DNA of 64,000 nt, taken from NCBI RefSeq assembly GCF_006716565.1, contig NZ_VFPG01000002.1, positions 744,001-808,000 on the forward strand, in the 5' to 3' direction. The first letter of the stretch is position 1; each line of letters opens with the position of its first letter. This document shows, one piece after another, positions 1-8,729 of this stretch. The position numbers and the translations under genes are program-made. The notes below the pieces were generated by a model. It was given only the letters and a program-made list of their open reading frames with translations. It ran no database searches and was not told where the DNA came from. This DNA is from Nocardia bhagyanarayanae (GTDB lineage: Bacteria > Actinomycetota > Actinomycetes > Mycobacteriales > Mycobacteriaceae).

Positions 1-675
1 GCCGTCGTCGGAATCGCCCGCCTGCAAGAGCACCGGATGGCCCTGCGGGCTGGGCGGCAGCACGAAGCGCGCGGCGATGTCGAATTGCCTGCCGCGATGG
101 CGGGTTTCGGGAATGTCCTTGGCGAACACGCCCGCGTCGCGATCGACCACGAGCGTGTCGGCGGGCCAGCTGTCCCACAGCGCGCGCGCCACCTCGACCG
201 TCTCGGCCGCGCGGCGGTAGCGGTCGGAGTGTTCCAGATAGCCGCCGCGGCGGAAGTTCTCGCCGGTGAACGCGTCGGAGGAGGTGACGACGTTCCACGC
301 CGCGCGTCCGCCGGACAGGTGATCCAGCGAGGCGAACTGTTTGGCCAGCTCGAACGGTTCGTTGTAGGTGGAGTTGATGGTGCCCGCCAGCCCGAGCTTC
401 TCGGTGACACCGGCAAGCGCGTTGAGCACCGTGAAGGTGTCCGGCCTGCCGACCACGTCCAGATCGTGGATGCGCCCGAGGTGTTCGCGCAGCCGTAGTC
501 CTTCGGCGAGGAAGAAGAAGTCGAACAGGCCGCGCTCGGCCGTGCGGGCCAAGTGGACGAAGGACTCGAAGTCGATCTGGCTCTTGGACGCCGGATCGCT
601 CCAGACCGTGGTGTTGTTCACCCCGGGGAAGTGCGCGGCCAGATGGACGGACTTGCGCGGCTTGGTGGAACTCAT
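1..675 (-). CDS. NtaA/SnaA/DszA-family FMN-dependent monooxygenase, partial at window edge
   Basis: Flavin-dependent monooxygenase of the bacterial luciferase superfamily, NtaA/SnaA/DszA/SoxA branch, which oxidises nitrogen- or sulfur-bearing organic substrates with FMNH2 supplied by a partner reductase. The N-terminal 225 codons are in the window; the C-terminus lies beyond the left edge. The start near VHLAAHFPGVNNTTVW and the segments AEGLRLREH, NSTYNEPFELAKQFASLDH and AAWNVVTSSD are typical of the branch. The ATG overlaps the stop of the upstream monooxygenase gene by four bases (ATGA), so it is the last visible gene of the S-box operon. The branch also contains Bacillus YtnJ (CmoJ), which dealkylates N-acetyl S-alkylcysteines; that role here is inferred from context. 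Confidence 0.88.
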   Translation of the reverse strand, partial: MSSTKPRKSVHLAAHFPGVNNTTVWSDPASKSQIDFESFVHLARTAERGLFDFFFLAEGLRLREHLGRIHDLDVVGRPDTFTVLNALAGVTEKLGLAGTINSTYNEPFELAKQFASLDHLSGGRAAWNVVTSSDAFTGENFRRGGYLEHSDRYRRAAETVEVARALWDSWPADTLVVDRDAGVFAKDIPETRHRGRQFDIAARFVLPPSPQGHPVLLQAGDSDDG

Positions 676-1823
676 GACGGTGTCCCTTCCTGAATCGTGG
701 CGTAGCGGCTCGGCGGGCGCGGCAGATCGAGCCGCTCGCGCAGGGTGGTGGCCGGTGCGGGCGGGGCTGTCGCCAGGTGGCGCAGGGTGGCCTCGACCGC
801 GAGCGGACGCAGCACCACACCGTCGGCGGCGCCCGAATCGGACACGGCCGCAAGGAGTTCGGTGAGCGAGTCGCCCGTGCCGATGTGACGAAGCACCGAG
901 CCGGTCGCGGCGGGCGCACCGGACCGCGGCGCGGTGCCCGACGCCGACCAGCGGTCCAGCTCGGCCAGTTCCTCGTACGCGCGTTCGGCGGTGCCGGCGA
1001 GGTGGACATCGATGTCGATCAGCACGCGCACGGCGTCCGGATCACGGTCGGCGCTCAGCAGGGCGCTGCGCAGCGCGGCGCGCCTGGCATGCGCGGCGTC
1101 GAGATCCGGTGGGGCGATGCGGATCAGGTCGGCGCGGCGCACCGCGACCTGGATGCTCGGCCCTTCGTCGGCGCGGACCGCGACGATCGGCTGGCCCTGC
1201 GGCGAGCGCGGCGTGATCGACGGCCCCTTCACCGAGAAGTAGTCGCCCGCGTAATCGATGTAGTGCAGCTTCTCCCTGTCGATGAAGCGTCCGGTCGGCA
1301 GGTCGCGGATCTCCGCGTCGTCCTCCCAGGAATCCCACAGCCGCGTGACCACCTCGACGGCCTCGTCCGCCTCGTGCCACAGCGCGGCTGGTTCCTGTGG
1401 GCTCTTGCGGCCGAACGCTTTCGCCTGCTCGGCGCCCTCGGACACGGTGACCTCCCAGCCCGCGCGGCCGAGGGTGGCGAAATCGAGGCTGGCGATCGCC
1501 TTGGACAGGTGGAACGGTTCGGTGTGGGTGACCGGCGCCTGCGGTAGCAGGCCGATGCGGTGCGTGGCCGCGGCGGCCCGTGCCGCGATCGCGACCGCGT
1601 CGAGCCTGCCCTGTGCGGTCGCGGCGCCGCCCGGCTGCAACCCGAAGGAGTCGGGCAGGAAAACCGCGTCCGCACCGGCCTTTTCGACGGCGGTGATCGC
1701 GTCGACCCAGTACCGGGCGGTGAACAGGTCCTCGGCGCGCGAATCCCGGCGTCGCCACGACGCGGGATGCGCGCCGGTCCCGGCGAGTTCCACCGCGAGG
1801 AAGAAATCCGAATCCGGCATCAT
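672..1823 (-). CDS. LLM class flavin-dependent oxidoreductase
   Basis: Luciferase-like monooxygenase of 383 residues. The N-terminal half has the fold's usual blocks: an entry to the barrel near residue 30 (ARYWVDAITAVEKAGADAVF), an HRIGLLPQAPVTHTEPFHLSK block, and the SLDFATLGRAGWEVTVS block that normally lines the flavin site. The C-terminal part is more divergent. The substrate is unknown. It overlaps the dual ABC ATPase gene upstream and the NtaA-type gene downstream by four bases each, so all three are translationally coupled. With the other two monooxygenases of the operon it probably acts on carbon-sulfur compounds brought in by the encoded transporters (inference). Confidence 0.82.
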   Translation of the reverse strand: MMPDSDFFLAVELAGTGAHPASWRRRDSRAEDLFTARYWVDAITAVEKAGADAVFLPDSFGLQPGGAATAQGRLDAVAIAARAAAATHRIGLLPQAPVTHTEPFHLSKAIASLDFATLGRAGWEVTVSEGAEQAKAFGRKSPQEPAALWHEADEAVEVVTRLWDSWEDDAEIRDLPTGRFIDREKLHYIDYAGDYFSVKGPSITPRSPQGQPIVAVRADEGPSIQVAVRRADLIRIAPPDLDAAHARRAALRSALLSADRDPDAVRVLIDIDVHLAGTAERAYEELAELDRWSASGTAPRSGAPAATGSVLRHIGTGDSLTELLAAVSDSGAADGVVLRPLAVEATLRHLATAPPAPATTLRERLDLPRPPSRYATIQEGTPS

Positions 1824-3613
1824 GCCGTCCTTTCCGTTGCGAAATCCACGCCTGCCGTGCGGAAGGCGGGGATCGCGGCGAGCAATTCCCTGGTGTAGTC
1901 GTGCCGCGGATCCGCGAAGATCCGTGCGGTGCGGCCGTATTCGACGATGCGGCCGCGGCGCAGCACCGCCACGTGATCGCTGATCCGCCGCACCACCGCC
2001 AGGTCGTGCGAGATGAACAGGTAGCTCAGGTCGAGTTCGGACTGCAGGCGGTCCAGCAGGTCGAGGATCTGCGCCTGCACCGAGGCGTCCAGCGCCGAGA
2101 CCGGTTCGTCGAGCACGAGCAGGTCGGGGTGCAGTGCGAGCGCACGGGCGATGGCCACTCGCTGGCGTTGGCCGCCGGACAGCTCGGCGGGGCGGCGCTC
2201 GGCGAAACGCTCCGGCAGCGCGACCTGCCCGAGCAATTCCCGAACCCGGTCGCGGCGGGCGGCGCGGTCGCCGACCCCGTACGCGCGCAGCGGTTCCTCG
2301 ATGATCGCGCCGACGCGCCAGCGCGGATCCAGTGAGGAGTACGGGTTCTGGTACACCACCTGGAACCGGCGCCGCAGCGCCCGCAGCCTGCCGCGGCGGG
2401 CCGCGAGCAGGTCCTCGCCGTCGAAGACGACGCTGCCGTGGTCGGCGTCGGTGAGCCGCAAGGCGATCCGTGCCGTTGTCGACTTACCGGAGCCGGATTC
2501 GCCCACCAGTGCGAGGGTTTCGCCGCGACCCAGCTCGAATCCGACGCCGTCGACCGCCGTGATGGCGTCGCCGGAGCGGGCGCGGAAGCGCTTGCGCACC
2601 TCGCGCAGCACGAGCAGCGGTTCCCCGCGCGGCCGTTCCGGTCGCGGTGGGCCGGGCGCCAGACTCGGCGACGAGCTCAGCAGCCGTTTGGTGTACGGGT
2701 GACGCGGCGCGGCGAGGATCTCCGCGGTCGGCCCGGATTCGACGACCTCGCCGCCGTCGAGCACCACCAGCCGATCGGCGCGTTCGGCGGCCATCGCCAG
2801 GTCGTGGGTGATGAGCAGCACCGCCGTGCCGCGCGCGGCGGTGCGCTCGGCGAGCCGGTCGAGCACCCGCCGGGCCACGGTGGCGTCCAGCGCGCTGGTC
2901 GGCTCGTCGGCGATGATCAGCTCCGGACCGCAGGCCAGGGCGATGGCGATCAGCACCCGCTGGCGCTGCCCTCCGGACAGCTCGTGCGGATACTGCTCCG
3001 CCCGCAGCCGCGGGCGATCCAAGCCGACCTCGGTGAGCAGCTCCAGCACTCGCCCTTGCGCCCCGCGGCGAGCGACACGCCGATGCACGAGCAGCGCCTC
3101 GGCCACCTGATCACCCACCCGGCGCACCGGATTGAGCGAGAGGCCGGGGTCCTGCGGTACGAACCCGATCCGCGCTCCGCGCAGCCTGCGCAGCGCTCGC
3201 TCCGAGCCCGTGTCGACCCGCTCGCCGTCGAAAGTGACGGTCCCCGAGCGGATCTCCGCGGTGGCTCCGAGCAATCCGATCACGGCGTGCGCCAGCGTGG
3301 ACTTCCCGGAACCGGACTCGCCGACCAGCGCCACCACCTCGCCGCGAGCGACGTGCAGCGAGGCATCGGCCAGCGCCGTGACCGGCCCGCTCGAGGAGCG
3401 GTAGTCGACTCGGAGCCGATCCACTCGCAACAGAGCGCCTTCCGCGCGCGAAGCAGGTGGCGCCGAGGCTGATTCGCGCTCTCCGGTCGGCGCTCGGCCG
3501 TCTTGGCGGTTATGGGTCAGAGCATCGGCGGCACTCCGACTGCCATCCGGTGGCGCGGCGACGTCGTCTCGGGCGGGTTGCCCGTCGGCGCGGGCCGTGG
3601 TCGGCTTGCTCAC
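1820..3613 (-). CDS. ABC transporter ATP-binding protein with two fused nucleotide-binding domains (DppD-DppF type)
   Basis: About 597 residues holding two complete ABC ATPase domains in tandem, equivalent to DppD and DppF of peptide/nickel importers fused into one chain. Each domain has a Walker A GESGSGKST, a signature LSGGQRQRV and a Walker B (IIADEPTSALD, then LVLDEPVSALD). The start is set at GTG 3613 because it overlaps the stop of the upstream permease (GTGA); the open frame runs further upstream but would enter that permease. About 70 residues of Ala/Asp/Arg-rich linker precede the first domain. It energises the permease pair 3610-4482 and 4515-5513 with the lipoprotein 5515-7134. Confidence 0.92.
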   Translation of the reverse strand: MSKPTTARADGQPARDDVAAPPDGSRSAADALTHNRQDGRAPTGERESASAPPASRAEGALLRVDRLRVDYRSSSGPVTALADASLHVARGEVVALVGESGSGKSTLAHAVIGLLGATAEIRSGTVTFDGERVDTGSERALRRLRGARIGFVPQDPGLSLNPVRRVGDQVAEALLVHRRVARRGAQGRVLELLTEVGLDRPRLRAEQYPHELSGGQRQRVLIAIALACGPELIIADEPTSALDATVARRVLDRLAERTAARGTAVLLITHDLAMAAERADRLVVLDGGEVVESGPTAEILAAPRHPYTKRLLSSSPSLAPGPPRPERPRGEPLLVLREVRKRFRARSGDAITAVDGVGFELGRGETLALVGESGSGKSTTARIALRLTDADHGSVVFDGEDLLAARRGRLRALRRRFQVVYQNPYSSLDPRWRVGAIIEEPLRAYGVGDRAARRDRVRELLGQVALPERFAERRPAELSGGQRQRVAIARALALHPDLLVLDEPVSALDASVQAQILDLLDRLQSELDLSYLFISHDLAVVRRISDHVAVLRRGRIVEYGRTARIFADPRHDYTRELLAAIPAFRTAGVDFATERTA

Positions 3614-4482
3614 GGCTGATCGGTCCTTCCTGCGGCGCGGCCGAGGCGCTGGGCGGCCAGCACGACGGCGATGATCACCAGCCCGGGCACGGTGGTGAGC
3701 CACCAGGCGGTGGCGAGGTAGTTGCGGCCCTCGGAGATGAGCGAGCCCCACTCGGGCGTCGGTGGCTTGGCGCCGTAGCCGAGGAAGCTGAGCGCGGAGA
3801 CCGAGAGCACCGCCATGCCGAACTCGACGGCGGCGAGCGCGAGCACGGGCTGGTAGGAGTTGGGCAGGACGTGCCGGGCGAGCACCGTGTACCAGCGCAC
3901 CCCGGAGGCGTGCGCCGCCTCGACGTACACCGCGCGCCGCACCCGCAGCACTTCCGACCGCATCACCCGCGCGAAGTTGGCGATCAACGAAACACCCACG
4001 GCGATCGCCACATTGCGTGTTCCGAAGCCCAACGCGGTGACCAGCGCGAGCGAAAGCAGCAGCGCCGGAATGGAGAGCAGCACGTCCACCACGCGCATGG
4101 CGACGGCGTCGGCCACACCGCCGATCGCCCCCGCCAGCAGCCCGAGCAGCGAGCCGGCCACCAGTGCCAGCGCGACGGCGGACAGCGTGGCGGTGAGAGA
4201 GAGCCCCGCGCCGTGCACCATCCGCGTGTACAGATCGCGCCCCAGGTTGTCCGTGCCGAACCAGTGCTCGGCGCTGGGCGCCTGGAACTTCTCGGCGGGC
4301 ACTCCGGTGAGCGGGTCACCGCTCGCGAACACCGACGGCGTGAGCGCCCACCCCAGCACGAGCAGCGCCACCGCCGCCGAGACGATGAGCCCGGCGTTGC
4401 GCCGGAGCGCGCGCACGCTCGGCATCGGTCCGCGCAGGCCGGGTAGCGCGATCCGGCGGGTCTTGTCGACCACGTCAACCAC
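3610..4482 (-). CDS. ABC transporter permease (DppC type)
   Basis: Inner-membrane permease of about 290 residues of the peptide/nickel (DppC/OppC) importer family. After a short cytoplasmic N-terminus there is one membrane segment (LIVSAAVALLVLGWALTPSVF), a periplasmic stretch with the family block HWFGTDNLGRDLYTRMVHGA, then several membrane segments. The EAA-type coupling loop reads YVEAAHASGVRWYTVLARHVLPN. GTG 4482 is chosen because GAGAAGGGA sits just upstream and it follows the stop of the companion permease by about 30 bases; the longer open frame would run backwards through that gene. Pairs with the DppB-type permease immediately upstream. Confidence 0.9.
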   Translation of the reverse strand: MVDVVDKTRRIALPGLRGPMPSVRALRRNAGLIVSAAVALLVLGWALTPSVFASGDPLTGVPAEKFQAPSAEHWFGTDNLGRDLYTRMVHGAGLSLTATLSAVALALVAGSLLGLLAGAIGGVADAVAMRVVDVLLSIPALLLSLALVTALGFGTRNVAIAVGVSLIANFARVMRSEVLRVRRAVYVEAAHASGVRWYTVLARHVLPNSYQPVLALAAVEFGMAVLSVSALSFLGYGAKPPTPEWGSLISEGRNYLATAWWLTTVPGLVIIAVVLAAQRLGRAAGRTDQP

Positions 4483-4514
4483 GGGCGTTCCCTTCTCGAT
4501 CCGCGGCGTTCTCG

Positions 4515-5513
4515 TCAGACACGGACGAGCACCTCCTCCGCGATGTCCTCGGCCTCCGTCGCCTCGCCGGAACGCCCGCCGCGCGCCGCGATCCGCGGGT
4601 CGAGCAGCGGATACAGCAGATCGACCGCCAGATTCACCGCGACGAACACCAGCGAGGTGAGCAGCACGATGCCCTGCACCACCGGAATGTCCTGGGCCAG
4701 CACGGAGGTCTGGGTCAGCCTGCCGACGCCCGCGCGCGCGAACACCGTCTCCACCACCACCGACCCGGCGAGCAGATTGCCCACCAGCACACCGGCGATG
4801 GTGAACGCGGGCAAGCTGGCGGGCCGTGCCACGTGCTTGCGCTGCACCCACCAGCGCGACGCGCCCTTGGCCAGCGCCACTTCGGTGAACGGCTGCCGCC
4901 AGGTGGATTCCAGTCCGGCCGCGAGCACCTGTGCGATCACCGCGCCGATCGGGATGGCCAGCGTCAAGGCGGGCAGTACCGTGCCACGCAGGCCCTGCCC
5001 GCCGAATGCGGGGGCGAGGCGCCAGTGGAACGAGAACACCTGGAGCAGTAGCAGTCCCGTCCAGAACGTCGGCACCGCGACACCGAGCGGCGGCAGAGCG
5101 GCGAGTAGGTTCCGGAGCCAGGGCTTGCGCGTGTAGGTGGCGGCGAAGGCCAGCGTCACTCCGCCGAGGGTCGCGAAAAGCAGGGCGAGCGAGGCCAATC
5201 CGAGCGTCGCGGGCACGGCCTCCGCGACGGCCTCGGTGACCGGGCGACCGGTCGAGATGGACAGTCCGAGATCACCGCGGATCGCGTTGCCGAGCGCTGT
5301 CGTGTACTGGTCCCACAGCGGACGATCCAATCCGTAACGGGCTTGCAGCTCCGCGATCGCGGCCTTGTCGACCGGCGTTCCCGCGCCGCCGCCGTCGGCC
5401 GCGATGGAGACCGGGTCGGCGGGCAGCAGGTAGAGCACGACGAACGAGATGCTGAACGCCGCCCAGAGCACCCAGATCGCCTGCAGGACGCGCAGCGCCA
5501 CATAGCGGGCCAT
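4515..5513 (-). CDS. ABC transporter permease (DppB type)
   Basis: Permease of about 332 residues, DppB/OppB family. The N-terminus shows the classic first membrane segment (VLRVLQ-like start, then IWVLWAAFSISFVVLYLLPADPVS) followed by the periplasmic block with LQARYGLDRPLWDQY. The coupling loop reads FTEVALAKGASRWWVQRKHV. ATG 5513 starts one base after the stop of the substrate-binding gene; a GTG four codons earlier is an alternative start. Forms the membrane channel with the gene at 3610-4482 and is powered by the double ATPase at 1820-3613. Confidence 0.9.
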   Translation of the reverse strand: MARYVALRVLQAIWVLWAAFSISFVVLYLLPADPVSIAADGGGAGTPVDKAAIAELQARYGLDRPLWDQYTTALGNAIRGDLGLSISTGRPVTEAVAEAVPATLGLASLALLFATLGGVTLAFAATYTRKPWLRNLLAALPPLGVAVPTFWTGLLLLQVFSFHWRLAPAFGGQGLRGTVLPALTLAIPIGAVIAQVLAAGLESTWRQPFTEVALAKGASRWWVQRKHVARPASLPAFTIAGVLVGNLLAGSVVVETVFARAGVGRLTQTSVLAQDIPVVQGIVLLTSLVFVAVNLAVDLLYPLLDPRIAARGGRSGEATEAEDIAEEVLVRV

Positions 5514-5514
5514 C

Positions 5515-7134
5515 TCAGCGCCCACTCAGCCAGGTGTCGAAGAACTGCAACCGGGCCGACGCCTCGAACTTCAGGTCCCTGGTGTTCGCCGCGGCGCCGA
5601 TGGCCTGGGAGAGCTCGATGGTCGGGATCCACAGCCCGGCCTCGAGCACCTGCTCCTGCGCGGTGCGGATCAGGGCGGTGCGCGCGGCGGCGTCGACCGC
5701 GCCGAGCTGACCGTCGAGCGCGTCGTCCAGCGCCGGAATGCGTTCGCGCGCATTGAGGTTGCGGCCCTCCACGCCGAACACCGAGCGCAGGATGTCGCCG
5801 TCGGCGCGGGTGGTGTTGTAGTAGGTGATGTCGAAGTCCTTGGCGTTCTGCCGCGCCGTGGACTCCGGAGAGGACACCAGGTCCAGCTTCAACTCCACGC
5901 CCACCTGCCGCAGCTGCTGCTGCACCAGTTCCAGAATGGCCTGGTTACCCGCGAACGCCTGGCTGAACAGCACCGAGAACGACAGGCGCTCGCCGTTCTT
6001 CGCGCGAATGCCGTCACCGCCCGGTACCCAGCCCGCTTGGTCCAGAATGCCCTTCGCCGCGGCCGGGTCGTAGGCCAGTCGCGCCGAGAAGTCCTGGAAG
6101 CCGGGTGTGGTGCTGGCCAGCGGACCGGAAGCAGCGTTGAACTGCGGGCCGAGGACGGTGTCCACCAACTGCTTCCGATCGATGGCAGGCAACAGCGCCT
6201 TGCGCACCGCGGGATCGCGCAGCGGGCCACGGGTCACGTTGGCCTGGAGGCCGAACGGCACGCCGGGGTTGACCGTGGTGAGCAGGCGCGCACCCGCGGC
6301 TTCCAGCTGCGGCACGTCCTGCGGCAGCGCGTCGCTGATCGCGTCGAGCTGACCGGACACGAGACTGCCGGTACGAACCCCGGATTCGGGCACCACCGTG
6401 AACTCGATCCCGTCCAGGTAGGCCTCGCCTCGGTGCGCGAACACCGCCGATCCCCAGTGGTATCCGATGCGCTTGGCCAGCGTCGCGGACTGATCTTGTC
6501 GCCAGCCCGCGTAGGTGAACGGTCCGCTGCCGATGTTGTCGCCGAGGCAGCGCTGTTCGGCGGGCTTCGCGGTCGTCGCGTCGGCGAGAATGCCCAGCTG
6601 CGTGGTCGAGGAGGCCTGCAAGAACTGGGCATTGGGCCGACTGAACTCCACGCGCGCCGTCAGCCGGTCGACGACGGTGGTGCCCACGTAGTTGGTGAGA
6701 TAGCTGGCGCCGAGCGGCGACTTCACCGCGCCGAGCCGCTGCACCGAGTCGAAAGTATTGCGCACCGAGTCCGCGGTGAGCGGGGTGCCGTCGCTGAACG
6801 TGACGCCGTCGGCGAGGTGGAAGGTGAACACCTTTGCGTCCGGACTGATTTCCCAGCTGCGCGCCAGCCAGGGTTCGATCCGACCGGTCTGCGGATCCTG
6901 GTCGGTGAGCGAATCGACGATCTGCCGTGCCACATAGAGGGTCTGGTTGGTGCCGGCCTGCGCCGGATCCGAGCAGGTCGGCGCCTGGGACAACCCGTAG
7001 CGCAGCGTGCCGCCCGGCCGGGGCGGGCCCGCGTCGCCGCCCGGCGCGCTCGAATCGCTGCCGCAGGCGGCCAAGGCGCTCGTCGCGGCGAGCGCGCCGA
7101 CCAGCGCGAGAATTCGACGACGGGTTCGGATCAC
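5515..7134 (-). CDS. ABC transporter substrate-binding lipoprotein, family 5 (SBP_bac_5)
   Basis: Extracytoplasmic solute receptor of about 539 residues, family 5, which normally binds peptides, nickel or other small organics. The N-terminus has an Arg-rich n-region, a hydrophobic core and the lipobox LAAC followed by Gly-Ser-Asp, so it should be a lipoprotein. The mature part begins with GGTLRYGLSQAPTCSDPAQ and has the family block FTFHLADGVTFSDGTPLTAD. GTG 7134 is used because it overlaps the upstream monooxygenase stop (GTGA). It lies directly ahead of the two DppBC-type permeases, completing a second importer within the operon. The ligand is unknown; a sulfur-bearing compound is inferred from the riboswitch. 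Confidence 0.9.
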   Translation of the reverse strand: MIRTRRRILALVGALAATSALAACGSDSSAPGGDAGPPRPGGTLRYGLSQAPTCSDPAQAGTNQTLYVARQIVDSLTDQDPQTGRIEPWLARSWEISPDAKVFTFHLADGVTFSDGTPLTADSVRNTFDSVQRLGAVKSPLGASYLTNYVGTTVVDRLTARVEFSRPNAQFLQASSTTQLGILADATTAKPAEQRCLGDNIGSGPFTYAGWRQDQSATLAKRIGYHWGSAVFAHRGEAYLDGIEFTVVPESGVRTGSLVSGQLDAISDALPQDVPQLEAAGARLLTTVNPGVPFGLQANVTRGPLRDPAVRKALLPAIDRKQLVDTVLGPQFNAASGPLASTTPGFQDFSARLAYDPAAAKGILDQAGWVPGGDGIRAKNGERLSFSVLFSQAFAGNQAILELVQQQLRQVGVELKLDLVSSPESTARQNAKDFDITYYNTTRADGDILRSVFGVEGRNLNARERIPALDDALDGQLGAVDAAARTALIRTAQEQVLEAGLWIPTIELSQAIGAAANTRDLKFEASARLQFFDTWLSGR

Positions 7135-8210
7135 GATGTCACTCCAATGAGTTCGCTGTGTGCGGTGCTTGCCGCCAACGGCCTGCTGGGAATTCGGCGG
7201 CGCAGTTCCGGCGCCACCTCGGCTTGGAAGAGTTCGAGACTTTCGCGGTGTTCGGCAACGCCGCGACCGTCGCGCTCGGCGGACAGGTGAATGACCTCGT
7301 GGCCGAACCGTTCGTGCTGGCGGCCGACCTTGTCCACGATCTGTTCCGGGCTGCCGATCAACGCCGAACTGCGCGCGACGAAATCGTCGAGTGTCTCGAA
7401 GACGATGGGTAGACCGAGCTTTCGGCTCAGCGCCAGCCGCGCCTCGAAGATCGGCCGGTATGCGGTCAGCGCCTGCTGCGAGGTGCGCGCCACGTGGAAG
7501 CCCGCCGTACCGGCGCCGACCAGCGCCTCGGCCGGATCGTGGCCGTAGTGCTCCCACCGCTCCCGGTAGTGGCGCACCAGTTCGGCGTAGGGCTCGATCG
7601 GATTGGTGACATTGGCCGAGAACAGCGGGTCACCGTGGCGCGCGGCGAGTTCCACCGAATCGCGGCTGGTGGCGCTGCCGTGCCAGATCCGGATCCGCGG
7701 CTGGAACGGGCGCGGCAGCGCCTTGGCCCGATCCAGCGGCGGACGGAACCGTCCCGACCAGGTGACGCTGTCGCTCGCCCACAGCGCCCGGAACAGTTCG
7801 TAGCCTTCGCGATTGCGCTCCCACTGATCCTCGGTGGTGACGTGGAACAGCTCGGCCTGCGCCGCGCCGTTGCCCTTGCCGATGATCAGCTCGAGGCGCC
7901 CGCCGGAGAGGTTGTCCAGCGTCGAGTAGTCCTCGAAGGCCCGCACCGGGTCGAGCAGGCTCAGCGTCGTCACCGCCGTGAACAGCGTGATGCGCGAGGT
8001 GATGGCCGCGATGTGGGAGAGGATCACCGGCGGTGCGGCGGACAGGAACGGATCCTCGTGCCGCTCACCGACGGCGAATCCGTCGTAGCCGAGATCCTCG
8101 GCGAGCCTGGCCTGTTCGACCACCGACCGCAATCGCTGCCTGGTGTCGGGCAGCACACCGGTCCGCGGATCGGGCACCCGCGTCACCAGCGTGAACAACA
8201 GGAACTTCAT
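7131..8210 (-). CDS. LLM class flavin-dependent oxidoreductase
   Basis: Luciferase-like flavin-dependent oxidoreductase of about 359 residues. Family blocks include VEQARLAEDLGYDGFAVGERHE near residue 38, SRITLFTAVTTLSLLDPVR around residue 85, then DNLSGGRLELIIGKGNG. ATG 8210 overlaps the acetyltransferase stop (ATGA) and its own stop overlaps the lipoprotein start. It sits directly after the GNAT gene, the same neighbourhood as YxeK/YxeL and YtmO/YtmI in Bacillus, where an N-acetylated S-substituted cysteine is oxidised. That parallel is gene-order inference, not proof of substrate. Confidence 0.88.
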   Translation of the reverse strand: MKFLLFTLVTRVPDPRTGVLPDTRQRLRSVVEQARLAEDLGYDGFAVGERHEDPFLSAAPPVILSHIAAITSRITLFTAVTTLSLLDPVRAFEDYSTLDNLSGGRLELIIGKGNGAAQAELFHVTTEDQWERNREGYELFRALWASDSVTWSGRFRPPLDRAKALPRPFQPRIRIWHGSATSRDSVELAARHGDPLFSANVTNPIEPYAELVRHYRERWEHYGHDPAEALVGAGTAGFHVARTSQQALTAYRPIFEARLALSRKLGLPIVFETLDDFVARSSALIGSPEQIVDKVGRQHERFGHEVIHLSAERDGRGVAEHRESLELFQAEVAPELRRRIPSRPLAASTAHSELIGVTS

Positions 8211-8725
8211 GCCGTCGCCTCCCATTCGCCGAGGTCGAGAAACTTTTCGAACGGGTGCGGGCCGACCACTTCCGCGGGCAGCGCGGGGTCGTAGAGGGCG
8301 AGGTACCCGGCCGCCAGGTACAGGCCGACCGCCTCGGGCTGGCGCGGTCCGGTCGTCAGATAGACGCGCCGGTAGCCCCGGGCGGCGATCTCGGCCTCCA
8401 ACCGCTCCAACACGAATCGGCCGAGACCACGCCTGCGGTGCTCCCGCGCGGTCCAGATCCGCTTCAGCTCGGCGGTCGTCGCGTCGAACTGCTGAAAAGC
8501 GCCGCCCGCCACCGGCTCGCCGTCCTGCGTGACCACGAGCAACCCGCCCTCCGGCGGTGCGAAGTGCGCGGCCGGATAGCCGCGCAGATCGGTGTGCACC
8601 TCGCCGGGAGTCCGGCCGTAGCGGCTGCTGTACTCGAGCGCCAGCTCGGCGAGCAGCGGCGCGGCAAGCGGATCGTCTTGGGCGACCCAGTGCGCCCGGC
8701 GGATCGTCGAGAGTCCCCGTGTCAT
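8207..8725 (-). CDS. GNAT family N-acetyltransferase
   Basis: Acetyl-CoA-dependent N-acetyltransferase of 172 residues. Motif A is clear at roughly residues 93-115: RIWTAREHRRRGLGRFVLE, with the R-R-x-G-L-G phosphopantetheine-binding turn, followed by YRRVYLTTGPRQPEAVGLY, motif B of the fold. It starts four bases after the substrate-binding lipoprotein gene and overlaps the next monooxygenase gene by four bases. Acetyltransferases in this setting (YtmI, YxeL/SnaB) N-acetylate S-substituted cysteines before oxidative removal of the S-substituent; the same is proposed here. An unrelated amine substrate remains possible. Confidence 0.9.
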   Translation of the reverse strand: MTRGLSTIRRAHWVAQDDPLAAPLLAELALEYSSRYGRTPGEVHTDLRGYPAAHFAPPEGGLLVVTQDGEPVAGGAFQQFDATTAELKRIWTAREHRRRGLGRFVLERLEAEIAARGYRRVYLTTGPRQPEAVGLYLAAGYLALYDPALPAEVVGPHPFEKFLDLGEWEATA

Positions 8726-8729
8726 CGGG